Source: an uncultured bacterium
GTDB lineage: Bacteria; Cyanobacteriota; Vampirovibrionia; Gastranaerophilales; Gastranaerophilaceae
Assembly: GCA_949299435.1 (NCBI GenBank)
Contig: CASGAK010000162.1
Location: 1 to 17,264 of the forward strand
DNA: 17,264 bases
Direction of reading: 5' to 3'
Made by a program: the position numbers and the translations under genes. The first letter of the stretch is position 1. Each line of letters starts with the position of its first letter. A model generated the notes under the pieces. That model was not told where the DNA came from. It was given only the letters and a program-made list of their open reading frames with translations, and ran no database searches. Positions 6,205 through 13,547 of the stretch are shown here, one piece after another.

Positions 6205-7306
6205 AAATATTGTAGAAAATAAAAATATAATATGGATAGATATTGCTAAATTCATAGGAATATTCCTAGTAGTTTTCGGACATTCTCTACAAACATTCGA
6301 ACTTACAGAGACTTCCAAATTTTTTAAATATTTGTGGGAATTTATTTATCTTTTTCATATGCCGTTATTTTTTATAATTGCAGGTTATTTGTATAAAACA
6401 AAAAGTAAATCGGATAATTATAAAAAAATTATATGGGGACTTTTAATTCCCTATTTAATTTATCAGTTTTTATTTTTACCCCTACGCCTAGGGAATTTAT
6501 TAATTTTACATGGACTTCCTCTTATAGATATATTACCTAAAGGCTTATTCGGTATAATAATTGGAGATTTCTACGATACAAATTATTCTTTATCAATTTG
6601 TGGACCTTGCTGGTTTATTATGACAATCATACAACTTAGATTATTATTCAATAATATCAAATTAAATACTAAGAATTTGGTTATAATAAGCCTTTTAGCG
6701 ATGATAATACTAAAATTCTTATTAATTTATAACCAAGATTTATATTTTTGCTTGGATAATACACTAATGGCTATACCTTATTTTTCATTAGGATATATCC
6801 TTAAAACCCTTAATTTTAGCCATATTCAGATAGGAAGGGGCTGGGTTATGTATAGCCTAATTTCAACGTTTATAGCCATTTTAGCCATTTGTTTCTTTTT
6901 GAATACTATATTAAATTATAATGGATTAATTCAAATGAATCTTTACATAAATGAAAATATTCAAAACAAATCCTTATTATTAAATTATTTAGGTGGAATA
7001 TTTGGAACATTTATGATTATTATGTTTTCAAAAATATTTGTTAAAGAAAACAAATTTGTGAAAATAATAGCTCAAAATACATTATTTATAATATTTTTTC
7101 ATTGGTTACTTCTTTTCTTTACAAGATGGTTAAAAATCCAATCCATAATTCCAAATTTAACAAATATTTCCTATAAATTTTTATTCATTATATTTTTCGC
7201 ATATTTATTATTAATTATAAGCTACTATTCAATTAAATTATTAGAAAAGTATTGTCCAATCGTTTTAGGAAAATATCAACCCAAAGGAGAGTTAATTAAA
7301 TGTTAA
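6197..7306 (+). CDS. Acyltransferase family 3 membrane protein (likely O-acetyltransferase of the polysaccharide)
   Basis: A 369-residue protein with about ten membrane helices. The N-terminal block IDIAKFIGIFLVVFGHSLQ with His29, and YLFHMPLFFIIAGYLY with His54, are the hallmarks of the acyltransferase-3 family (OafA/WecH/fucose O-acetylase-like). That family moves acyl groups, usually acetyl from acetyl-CoA, to extracytoplasmic or lipid-linked sugars. A GPCWFIMTI helix is also typical. It starts with GTG 6197, inside the last codons of the upstream gene (8-bp overlap), with GAGG 9 bases upstream, and overlaps gmhA by 7 bp. Its position among the GDP-heptose genes suggests that it decorates the heptose-containing unit, but the acceptor sugar and acyl group are inference. 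Confidence 0.85.
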   Translation: MPENIVENKNIIWIDIAKFIGIFLVVFGHSLQTFELTETSKFFKYLWEFIYLFHMPLFFIIAGYLYKTKSKSDNYKKIIWGLLIPYLIYQFLFLPLRLGNLLILHGLPLIDILPKGLFGIIIGDFYDTNYSLSICGPCWFIMTIIQLRLLFNNIKLNTKNLVIISLLAMIILKFLLIYNQDLYFCLDNTLMAIPYFSLGYILKTLNFSHIQIGRGWVMYSLISTFIAILAICFFLNTILNYNGLIQMNLYINENIQNKSLLLNYLGGIFGTFMIIMFSKIFVKENKFVKIIAQNTLFIIFFHWLLLFFTRWLKIQSIIPNLTNISYKFLFIIFFAYLLLIISYYSIKLLEKYCPIVLGKYQPKGELIKC

Positions 7307-7905
7307 TTGAAAATTATATCCAGTCATCAATTGATACCAAACAAAAGATATTGAATGATAAAAACATTCTTGCAACCATTCAAAGTGCAGCTAATGTAAT
7401 TATTGAAGCATATAAAAATGGTAAAAAAGTTTTAACTGCAGGTAACGGAGGTTCAGCTGGCGATGCTCAGCATATTGCAGGTGAACTCGTTTCAAAATTC
7501 TTTTTTGACAGACCGGGCTTAAGTGCATTTTCTCTAGCGACAGATACATCAATTTTAACAGCAATAGGTAACGATTATGGATATGAAAATTCATTTTCAA
7601 GACAAATTCAGGCAAATGCAAACGCTGGAGATATTTTTATTGCAATTTCAACGTCAGGAAATTCCAAAAACATAGTAAAAGCAATATTAGAAGCCAAGAA
7701 AAAAAATGTAATAACTATCGGACTTGTTGGTCAAAAAACTTGCGAAATGGATACACTTTGTGATTATATAATAAAAGTACCATCAGAAAGTACACCAACA
7801 ATTCAAGAATCGCATATAATGATCGGTCACATAATTTGTGCAATAGTAGAAGAAGGAATATTTAAAGGGGAAGAATTATGCTTATCAGGGCAAAAGCTCC
7901 ATTAA
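7300..7905 (+). CDS. gmhA: Sedoheptulose-7-phosphate isomerase
   Basis: Converts sedoheptulose 7-phosphate to D-glycero-D-manno-heptose 7-phosphate in the cytoplasm, the first step of nucleotide-heptose synthesis. At 201 residues it is a full-length SIS-domain GmhA. GNGGSAGD (48-55) binds phosphate, and H58 and E62 in AQHIAGEL match E. coli H61 and E65. ISTSGNS is the second phosphate loop. Q169 and H177 in IQESHIMIGH match Q172 and H180, so the metal/catalytic set is intact. ATG 7300 follows an AAAGGAGAG site about 9 bases upstream and overlaps the acyltransferase stop. Its last nine codons run 28 bp into hddA, giving a slightly longer C-terminus (...CLSGQKLH) than usual. Confidence 0.95.
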   Translation: MLIENYIQSSIDTKQKILNDKNILATIQSAANVIIEAYKNGKKVLTAGNGGSAGDAQHIAGELVSKFFFDRPGLSAFSLATDTSILTAIGNDYGYENSFSRQIQANANAGDIFIAISTSGNSKNIVKAILEAKKKNVITIGLVGQKTCEMDTLCDYIIKVPSESTPTIQESHIMIGHIICAIVEEGIFKGEELCLSGQKLH

Positions 7906-8903
7906 GGATAGGTTTAGCAGGCGGAGGGACTGATGTAAGTCCTTATTGTGATATTTATGGGGGATCTATCCTTAATGCTTGTATCAATATGTATGCTTAC
8001 GCAACAATAGAACCAAGAAACGATGGCAAAATCGAGTTTCGCTGTGAAGACAGGAAAGAGTTTTCCATATTTGATTCTGTCGAAAAACTTGAAATAGACG
8101 GGAAATTTGATTTACTAAAAGGTGTCTATAATCGTTTGGTAAAAGATTATATAAAAAAGCCTCTTAGTTTTACTTTAACAACTTATGTTGATGCACCTGC
8201 AGGAAGTGGGCTTGGCTCAAGCTCTACACTTGTTGTAGCAATAGTAAAAGCATTTCAAGAATGGCAAAATTTACCTTTAGGTGAATATGATTTAGCAAAA
8301 CTTGCTTGGAGCATAGAACGCGAAGATTTAAAAATGGCAGGCGGACGTCAGGACCAATATGCTGCAGCCTTTGGCGGATTCAACTTTATGGAATTTTCAA
8401 ATAATGAAAAAGTCCTTGTAAATCCTTTAAGAATACGTAAAGAATATGTGAATGAATTAGAATTTAATGTTTTATTATATTATACAGGAACGAGCAGACT
8501 TTCAGCTAAAATTATTGAAAGTCAAGTTGAAAACACAAAGAAAAAAGATGAAAAAGCAATTGAAGCAATGCATAAACTGAAACAACAATCTTTAGATATG
8601 AAAGAAGCTCTATTAACAGGTAATTTATCAAAAATGGGTGAATTGCTAAATACAGGCTGGGAAAATAAAAAGAAAATGTCTTCTTCAATTTCAAATCCTG
8701 TAATTGATAATATATATGAAACAGCAATCAAAGCCGGTGCTACAGGTGGAAAAATTTCAGGAGCAGGCGGCGGCGGATTTTTCATGTTCTATTGCCCTAA
8801 TAACAGCAGGTATCGAGTAATAGAAGAATTATCAAAATTAGGCGGAGAATTCAGAAGATTCAGATTTACAAACATAGGAGCCGAAAGTTGGACAACGAAG
8901 TAG
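7878..8903 (+). CDS. hddA: D-glycero-alpha-D-manno-heptose 7-phosphate kinase (GHMP family)
   Basis: Phosphorylates C1 of heptose 7-phosphate to the alpha-1,7-bisphosphate, the branch that leads to GDP- rather than ADP-heptose. The 341-residue chain has all GHMP kinase motifs: RIGLAGGGTD (10-19, substrate end), the ATP loop DAPAGSGLGSSS (105-116), GGRQDQYAAAFGG and the C-terminal KISGAGGGGFF (292-302). It is HddA-like rather than galactokinase or mevalonate kinase because of the LAGGGTDVSPYCDIYGG N-terminus and the GGRQDQY motif, and because gmhA and hddC/gmhB are in the same operon. ATG 7878 follows AAAGGGG with normal spacing, inside the end of gmhA. Confidence 0.93.
   Translation: MLIRAKAPLRIGLAGGGTDVSPYCDIYGGSILNACINMYAYATIEPRNDGKIEFRCEDRKEFSIFDSVEKLEIDGKFDLLKGVYNRLVKDYIKKPLSFTLTTYVDAPAGSGLGSSSTLVVAIVKAFQEWQNLPLGEYDLAKLAWSIEREDLKMAGGRQDQYAAAFGGFNFMEFSNNEKVLVNPLRIRKEYVNELEFNVLLYYTGTSRLSAKIIESQVENTKKKDEKAIEAMHKLKQQSLDMKEALLTGNLSKMGELLNTGWENKKKMSSSISNPVIDNIYETAIKAGATGGKISGAGGGGFFMFYCPNNSRYRVIEELSKLGGEFRRFRFTNIGAESWTTK
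8876..8880 (+). promoter_or_regulatory. Ribosome binding site deciding a TTG start
   Basis: AGGAG at 8876-8880, 7 bases before TTG 8888. No ATG or GTG exists near the N-terminus of the following glycosyltransferase, so this site supports TTG as its real start inside the end of hddA. Confidence 0.6.
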
Positions 8904-10003
8904 GACAAAAAATAAAAATAGTTCATATCACTAGATATGCTTATCCTCATATCGGAGGGATAGAAGCCGTTATTTCTCAAATAAATGATAGTTTACCAAA
9001 TAAAAACTTTGAAAAAGAAGTTTTATGTTGTTCTAATACTGAAAAATCTTCATATGAAAACGGAGTGAAATATAATCGTTGTAGATTTTTATTTGAATTT
9101 GCAGCAAATACAATATCACCAGAGTTTATATGGAAACTATCTAGAGTTAATACTGATATTTTACATTATCATATGCCATTTATTTTTGCAGTAATTGCTC
9201 ATTTTATAGCACGACCAAAATATAAAAAATTATATATAACTTATCATAGTGATATTATTGGTTATGATAAAATAATGAAACCGTTTTGGTTTATATATAA
9301 AAAATTTATTAACAGAGTTGATAAAATACATGTTTTATCTCCAAATATTATTGAATCCTCAAACATAATAAATCCATACAAAGAAAAATGTGTAGTTATA
9401 CCTCAGGGTATTAACTTAGAAGACAAGAGTAATGAAGAAAAAGTTAACCAAATAAAAGAAAAATATAAAGGTAAAAAAATCCTTTTTTCCTTAGGCCGGT
9501 TAGTCAAGTATAAAGGCTTTATGTATGGCTTTGAGGCAATGAAAAAAGTTAATAATGCCGTATATTTAATTGGTGGTAACGGACCTTTAAAGGAAATTTT
9601 TGAAAATTATATAAAAGAAAATAACCTAGAAAATAAAGTTATTTTATTAAGTCGTGTTGAGGATAAGGATTTGGATAATTATTATAAAGATTGTGATATT
9701 TATCTTTTTCCATCAATTATGCAAAGCGAAGCATTTGGAATTGTACAATTAGAAGCAATGAAATTTGGCAAACCTGTGATTAATACAAATTTAGGAACCG
9801 GTGTAAATTATGTTTCAATTCATAACGAAACTGGACTGACAGTGGAGCCTAAAAATTCAGAAGAATTAGCAAATGCTATAAATAAATTATTAAATGATGA
9901 CAATTTAAGAGAAACTTTAGGGCAAAATGCACAGAAAAGAGTAAAAGAAATTTTTGACATAAACAAAGTAAAAGAAAAGTACATAAATTTTTATAGGAAA
10001 TAA
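8888..10003 (+). CDS. Glycosyltransferase family 4 (GT-B fold)
   Basis: A 371-residue cytoplasmic or membrane-peripheral glycosyltransferase that adds one sugar to the lipid-linked repeat unit. The N-terminal acceptor domain starts KIVHITRYAYPHIGGIE, with the GG loop of GT4 enzymes, and continues to YITYHSD. The C-terminal donor domain has SLGRLVKYKG (201-210, with basic residues near the donor phosphate), GGNGP and SEAFGIVQLEAM with the E-x7-E pair E281/E289. It is a retaining enzyme by family. Donor and acceptor cannot be assigned; GDP-heptose is a reasonable donor since it follows hddA directly. It overlaps hddA by 16 bp and uses a TTG start supported by AGGAG. Base composition from here to about 13500 looks visibly richer in A+T than in the heptose genes. 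Confidence 0.9.
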   Translation: MDNEVGQKIKIVHITRYAYPHIGGIEAVISQINDSLPNKNFEKEVLCCSNTEKSSYENGVKYNRCRFLFEFAANTISPEFIWKLSRVNTDILHYHMPFIFAVIAHFIARPKYKKLYITYHSDIIGYDKIMKPFWFIYKKFINRVDKIHVLSPNIIESSNIINPYKEKCVVIPQGINLEDKSNEEKVNQIKEKYKGKKILFSLGRLVKYKGFMYGFEAMKKVNNAVYLIGGNGPLKEIFENYIKENNLENKVILLSRVEDKDLDNYYKDCDIYLFPSIMQSEAFGIVQLEAMKFGKPVINTNLGTGVNYVSIHNETGLTVEPKNSEELANAINKLLNDDNLRETLGQNAQKRVKEIFDINKVKEKYINFYRK

Positions 10004-10006
10004 ATT

Positions 10007-11071
10007 GTGAACACAAAAAAAATCATAATAGAAGATGGACTAAGTCTATATAATAAAACTGGTATAGGGCAATTCACTACAAATATATACAATATCCTTC
10101 TAGATATGGGATATGAAATAGAAATAAAAAGGAAACCATTTTTAGAGAAAATAAAAAATTCCACATTAAAAAGATTTTTATATATCTTATGGTTAAATTT
10201 AATTTTTCCTTTTTTAGTATTATTTAAAAATTTTAATATAATTATATTCACTAACACAATTACACCAATATTTAAAATACCAGGCAAAAAATATTACCCA
10301 GTACTGCATGATTTATGGGCATATAAATCTCCAGATACGGTGTCTTTTGCTCAGAGTTTATATACAAGAATAGTTATTTTTTCAATTAAGCATACTTATG
10401 AAAAAATTATTACAGTATCAAACACCGTAAAAAACGAAATTATAGATTTTTTTAAATGCTCAGACGAAAATGTAAAAGTCGTATATAGTACTTTTAGTTT
10501 TGGAGAAAATCCAACAATAAAATATTCAGAACAACAACAACAAGAAATATTAAAAACATATAATATTGAATCTAAAAAATATATCCTATCAGTAACAACT
10601 TTAAATAAAAGAAAAAATATTCCTATGTTAATAGATTCATATAATGAATTGAATAATAGTGATATAAAATTAGTATTAGTTGGAGGTACTAGTACTGAAA
10701 AATTCAAAAATATTGATAACAAGAATATAATTTTTACAGGATTTGTAGATGATGAAGAGTTAAAGGTATTATATAAAAATGCTCTTTTATATGCTTTTCC
10801 TTCAATTTATGAGGGATTTGGTCTGCCAATAATTGATGCACCAGCTTTTGGGGTGCCGGTTATTTGTTCAAACATACCTATTTTTAGAGAAGTTGCAGGA
10901 GAAGGTGCGTTATTTTGTGAATTGAATACTGAAAGCTTTACAAAAGGCTTAGAGAAAATTTTAAAAGATGAAGATTTGAGGAAGTCTTTAGTTTTAAAAA
11001 GTAAAAAAAATATTGTAAAATTTAATAATACAATTGTACAAAAACAATTAGGAGTTTTATTTATTTCATGA
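10007..11071 (+). CDS. Glycosyltransferase family 4, paralogue of the one at 12507-13547
   Basis: A 354-residue GT-B enzyme. The N-terminal half has KTGIGQFTTNIYN (acceptor loop), PVLHDLW and ITVSNTVKNEII. The donor half has YILSVTTLNKRKNIP, LVLVGG and YEGFGLPIIDAPAFG, then REVAGEGALFC. The nucleotide-sugar-binding acidic pair is E269 and D277, so the second residue of the usual E-x7-E is Asp. It starts with GTG 10007, preceded by AGGAAA, 3 bases after the previous stop, and ends in an ATGA overlap with the polymerase gene. It shares the same block order and near-identical strings with the third GT4 of this operon, which points to an old duplication. The donor sugar is unknown. Confidence 0.88.
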   Translation: MNTKKIIIEDGLSLYNKTGIGQFTTNIYNILLDMGYEIEIKRKPFLEKIKNSTLKRFLYILWLNLIFPFLVLFKNFNIIIFTNTITPIFKIPGKKYYPVLHDLWAYKSPDTVSFAQSLYTRIVIFSIKHTYEKIITVSNTVKNEIIDFFKCSDENVKVVYSTFSFGENPTIKYSEQQQQEILKTYNIESKKYILSVTTLNKRKNIPMLIDSYNELNNSDIKLVLVGGTSTEKFKNIDNKNIIFTGFVDDEELKVLYKNALLYAFPSIYEGFGLPIIDAPAFGVPVICSNIPIFREVAGEGALFCELNTESFTKGLEKILKDEDLRKSLVLKSKKNIVKFNNTIVQKQLGVLFIS

Positions 11072-12510
11072 TTTTAAAATTAAACAATTTTGTATATAAA
11101 TTTTTATCAATAAGTTTGTTTTTTTTACCAATACAAGCCTGCTTAGTTGTTTTGTTTAATTTCCCAAATAGTATTCAATATTTTTACTTATTTATAATAA
11201 TTGGTTTTATTACTAGTATTGTTATAACTTTAAAATATAAAAAAATCTCCATTGATAAGACTTTCATTATACTATTTTTATTATTATTATTTTCAATGTT
11301 TATATCCTTTATAATTAATTATGAACAAATATTATCAAAAGGTATGGAGTTTGCGTATTTTGTATCAGTTTATTCAAAATTTTGGGATAGTCCTGATATA
11401 AGAATGTTTAATTGGGGAATACTCAGACCTTTTTTATTTTTTTTATATGCTTGTATTTTATTTTTGTTTTTTAACTTAAAATATGGGCTAAAAATAGCCT
11501 TTAAAACAATTCTTACATTAGCCATCATATCTTGTATATATTCAATATATCAAATAGTAGCTGCTTATTTTAATTTACCAGGCGGAGCAATTTTTTCAGG
11601 ACATCATGGGCAAGAGATTTTCCTATTCGGTAAACTAAGACGCGTGGAGGGTTTGTTTTATGAACCAGGACCTCAGGCAACTTTTTTGTCCCCAATTTTT
11701 TGTATCATGTTTTTTCAGTTATTTGAAAGAAATAAAGAAAAAATGCTATATACACCTAAAAAAACATATTTAATTTTTATATTAATTGCAATAGTTACTG
11801 TATGTACTTTTTCACCCATTGCTTTCTTAACCATACCTATTTGTATAGGATTAGCCTATATTTTGAATTATAAAAGGATAAAATTTAAATTAACCACTAA
11901 AAATATAAAAATATTATATTGCGTTGTTATATTTTTAGTAATGTTAATATTGGGAATATTTAATTTAATTCAAAAAAATGCACAAAATTTTTCTATATCA
12001 AAATATATGATAGAAAAGATTTTAGTTTCGACAACTTCTTTCGACTCTCCTGTTGTATATTTAAATCCTGATTCACGTTCAGTTCGTTCTTTTGTTGGTA
12101 TAGAATTATTTAAAGATCATAAAATATTTGGAGCTGGTCCATCAAGTGCAATTACTTATTTTTTTAAATATGCTAATTTCACATCAAATAAATATATTTT
12201 AAGAGACCAACATGCAGTAATTAATACTCATATAAAAATGCTATGTGAATATGGACTTGTAGGGTTTTTCTTTTATTTATTATTACTATTATATCCAATT
12301 TATTTATATATAAAATATTTCAAACTATTAAAAGATAATAAAAATATAATTGATTCATTGTTTATTTCTTATTTAATATATATACTGGTATCTTTTCAAG
12401 CAACATTACAATTTTGGATGCCTTATTTTTGGGTTATATATGTAATGTTAGTAGTACTACTAAAAAAATGCCCACTTCAATACATAAAAATGGAGAATAA
12501 TCTTAAATGA
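11068..12510 (+). CDS. wzy: O-antigen/capsule polymerase or ligase (Wzy/WaaL-type membrane protein)
   Basis: A 480-residue protein with about eleven or twelve membrane helices separated by short loops. Two features of the O-antigen ligase/polymerase family are present: a periplasmic-type segment RRVEGLFYEPGPQATFLSP, and a later large loop with RSVRSFVGIELFKDHKIFGAGPSS leading to NTHIKMLCEYGLVGFFFYLL. Such proteins join lipid-linked repeat units at the outer face of the inner membrane. Because an initiating transferase, several glycosyltransferases and a Wzx-type flippase are nearby, Wzy is more likely than a WaaL ligase, but sequence alone does not separate them. It is coupled at both ends by ATGA overlaps (11068-11071 and 12507-12510) and flanked by two related GT4 genes. 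Confidence 0.78.
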   Translation: MILKLNNFVYKFLSISLFFLPIQACLVVLFNFPNSIQYFYLFIIIGFITSIVITLKYKKISIDKTFIILFLLLLFSMFISFIINYEQILSKGMEFAYFVSVYSKFWDSPDIRMFNWGILRPFLFFLYACILFLFFNLKYGLKIAFKTILTLAIISCIYSIYQIVAAYFNLPGGAIFSGHHGQEIFLFGKLRRVEGLFYEPGPQATFLSPIFCIMFFQLFERNKEKMLYTPKKTYLIFILIAIVTVCTFSPIAFLTIPICIGLAYILNYKRIKFKLTTKNIKILYCVVIFLVMLILGIFNLIQKNAQNFSISKYMIEKILVSTTSFDSPVVYLNPDSRSVRSFVGIELFKDHKIFGAGPSSAITYFFKYANFTSNKYILRDQHAVINTHIKMLCEYGLVGFFFYLLLLLYPIYLYIKYFKLLKDNKNIIDSLFISYLIYILVSFQATLQFWMPYFWVIYVMLVVLLKKCPLQYIKMENNLK

Positions 12511-13547
12511 AAAATATTTTTATTGATGTTTCGTTTTATAATTATATAAAAACTGGAATAGGTGTATATGTTCACACTTTACTAAAATGCTTTGAACTAA
12601 CTCATTTTGCATACGTAAAAAAGGAATTAATTATACCAAATTCTTTTCGTTTTAAATCTATATTTCTCATACTTTGGCAAAATACAATTCTTTATATAAA
12701 AACTTTATTTCAAAAACCCGATATAATTATTTTTCCTGCATTTACGATGCCATATTTTACAAGAAAAAAAACTAAATATATAACCGTAATACACGATTTA
12801 TGTCATTTACGTGTTGATGAAACGACAAAATATAGTAGGTTTATTTTTGATTTATCAACAAAAATTGCCATTAAAAAAGCTGATATAATCGTAACAGTAT
12901 CAAATACAATACGGCAAGAACTTATTAAAAAATTCAACATTTCTCCTGATAGAATTAAAGTTGTATATAATTCTATCGGAGAACATTTTATCAATGCAAA
13001 TATAAATCCTGAAATTTTAGAAAAATATAATATTAAAAAAGAAAAGTATATTTTATCAGTAGCTACTCTCAATAAACGAAAAAATATTCCACAACTAATA
13101 AAAGCATTTGAAAGTATTTCTGATAAATATCCTGAACTTAAACTTGTACTTGTAGGTGGTATGGGTAATGAAGATAGAGAAAAACTAACCAAACACCCTA
13201 ATATAATTTTTACAGGCTACATTCCTGATGATGATCTACCGACTCTGTATAGGAATGCTCTTATCTATGTTTTTCCATCTTTATATGAGGGTTTTGGTAC
13301 ACCAATAATTGAAGCCCAATATTCTAATTGTCCACTTTTATGTTCTGACATTCCTGTATTCAAAGAAGTTGCAGGAGAGGGGGCTGAATTTTGCAAAACT
13401 GACCATCAATCCATAGCTGAAAAAATAGAATTTTTAATTAACAACCCGACCCGTAGAAATGAATTGATTAATCTTGAAAATAATAATGTTAAACGTTTTG
13501 CTATTGAAAACGTTGCTAATCAACTTATCAATGTTTTAGAATCTTAA
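12507..13547 (+). CDS. Glycosyltransferase family 4, last gene of the plus-strand operon
   Basis: A 346-residue GT-B enzyme with KTGIGVYVHTLL near the N-terminus, TVIHDLCHL, IVTVSNTIRQELI, YILSVATLNKRKNIPQL, LVLVGG and YEGFGTPIIEAQYSN, with the full E-x7-E pair E261/E269, then KEVAGEGAEFC. It resembles the gene at 10007-11071 along its whole length (same motifs and spacing, shared TLNKRKNIP). It starts in an ATGA overlap with the wzy stop. Its last 12 bases overlap the 3' end of the convergent minus-strand gene and there is no visible terminator between them. The sugar it transfers cannot be read from the sequence. Confidence 0.88.
   Translation: MKNIFIDVSFYNYIKTGIGVYVHTLLKCFELTHFAYVKKELIIPNSFRFKSIFLILWQNTILYIKTLFQKPDIIIFPAFTMPYFTRKKTKYITVIHDLCHLRVDETTKYSRFIFDLSTKIAIKKADIIVTVSNTIRQELIKKFNISPDRIKVVYNSIGEHFINANINPEILEKYNIKKEKYILSVATLNKRKNIPQLIKAFESISDKYPELKLVLVGGMGNEDREKLTKHPNIIFTGYIPDDDLPTLYRNALIYVFPSLYEGFGTPIIEAQYSNCPLLCSDIPVFKEVAGEGAEFCKTDHQSIAEKIEFLINNPTRRNELINLENNNVKRFAIENVANQLINVLES

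Noticed and set aside
8512..8980. Minus-strand frames opposite the 3' part of hddA and the start of the GT4 gene
   Set aside because: They are antisense to strongly supported motifs of hddA and the glycosyltransferase, and lack ribosome binding sites and homology.
10531..10545. Short CAA-type trinucleotide run in a GT4 gene
   Set aside because: It encodes four glutamines between the two GT-B domains and is too short to call a meaningful repeat.
12803..13192. 129-residue minus-strand frame opposite the third GT4 gene
   Set aside because: A similar antisense frame occurs opposite the paralogous GT4 (10396-10722), so it simply mirrors shared codons of the GT4 sequence; no independent evidence for a gene.
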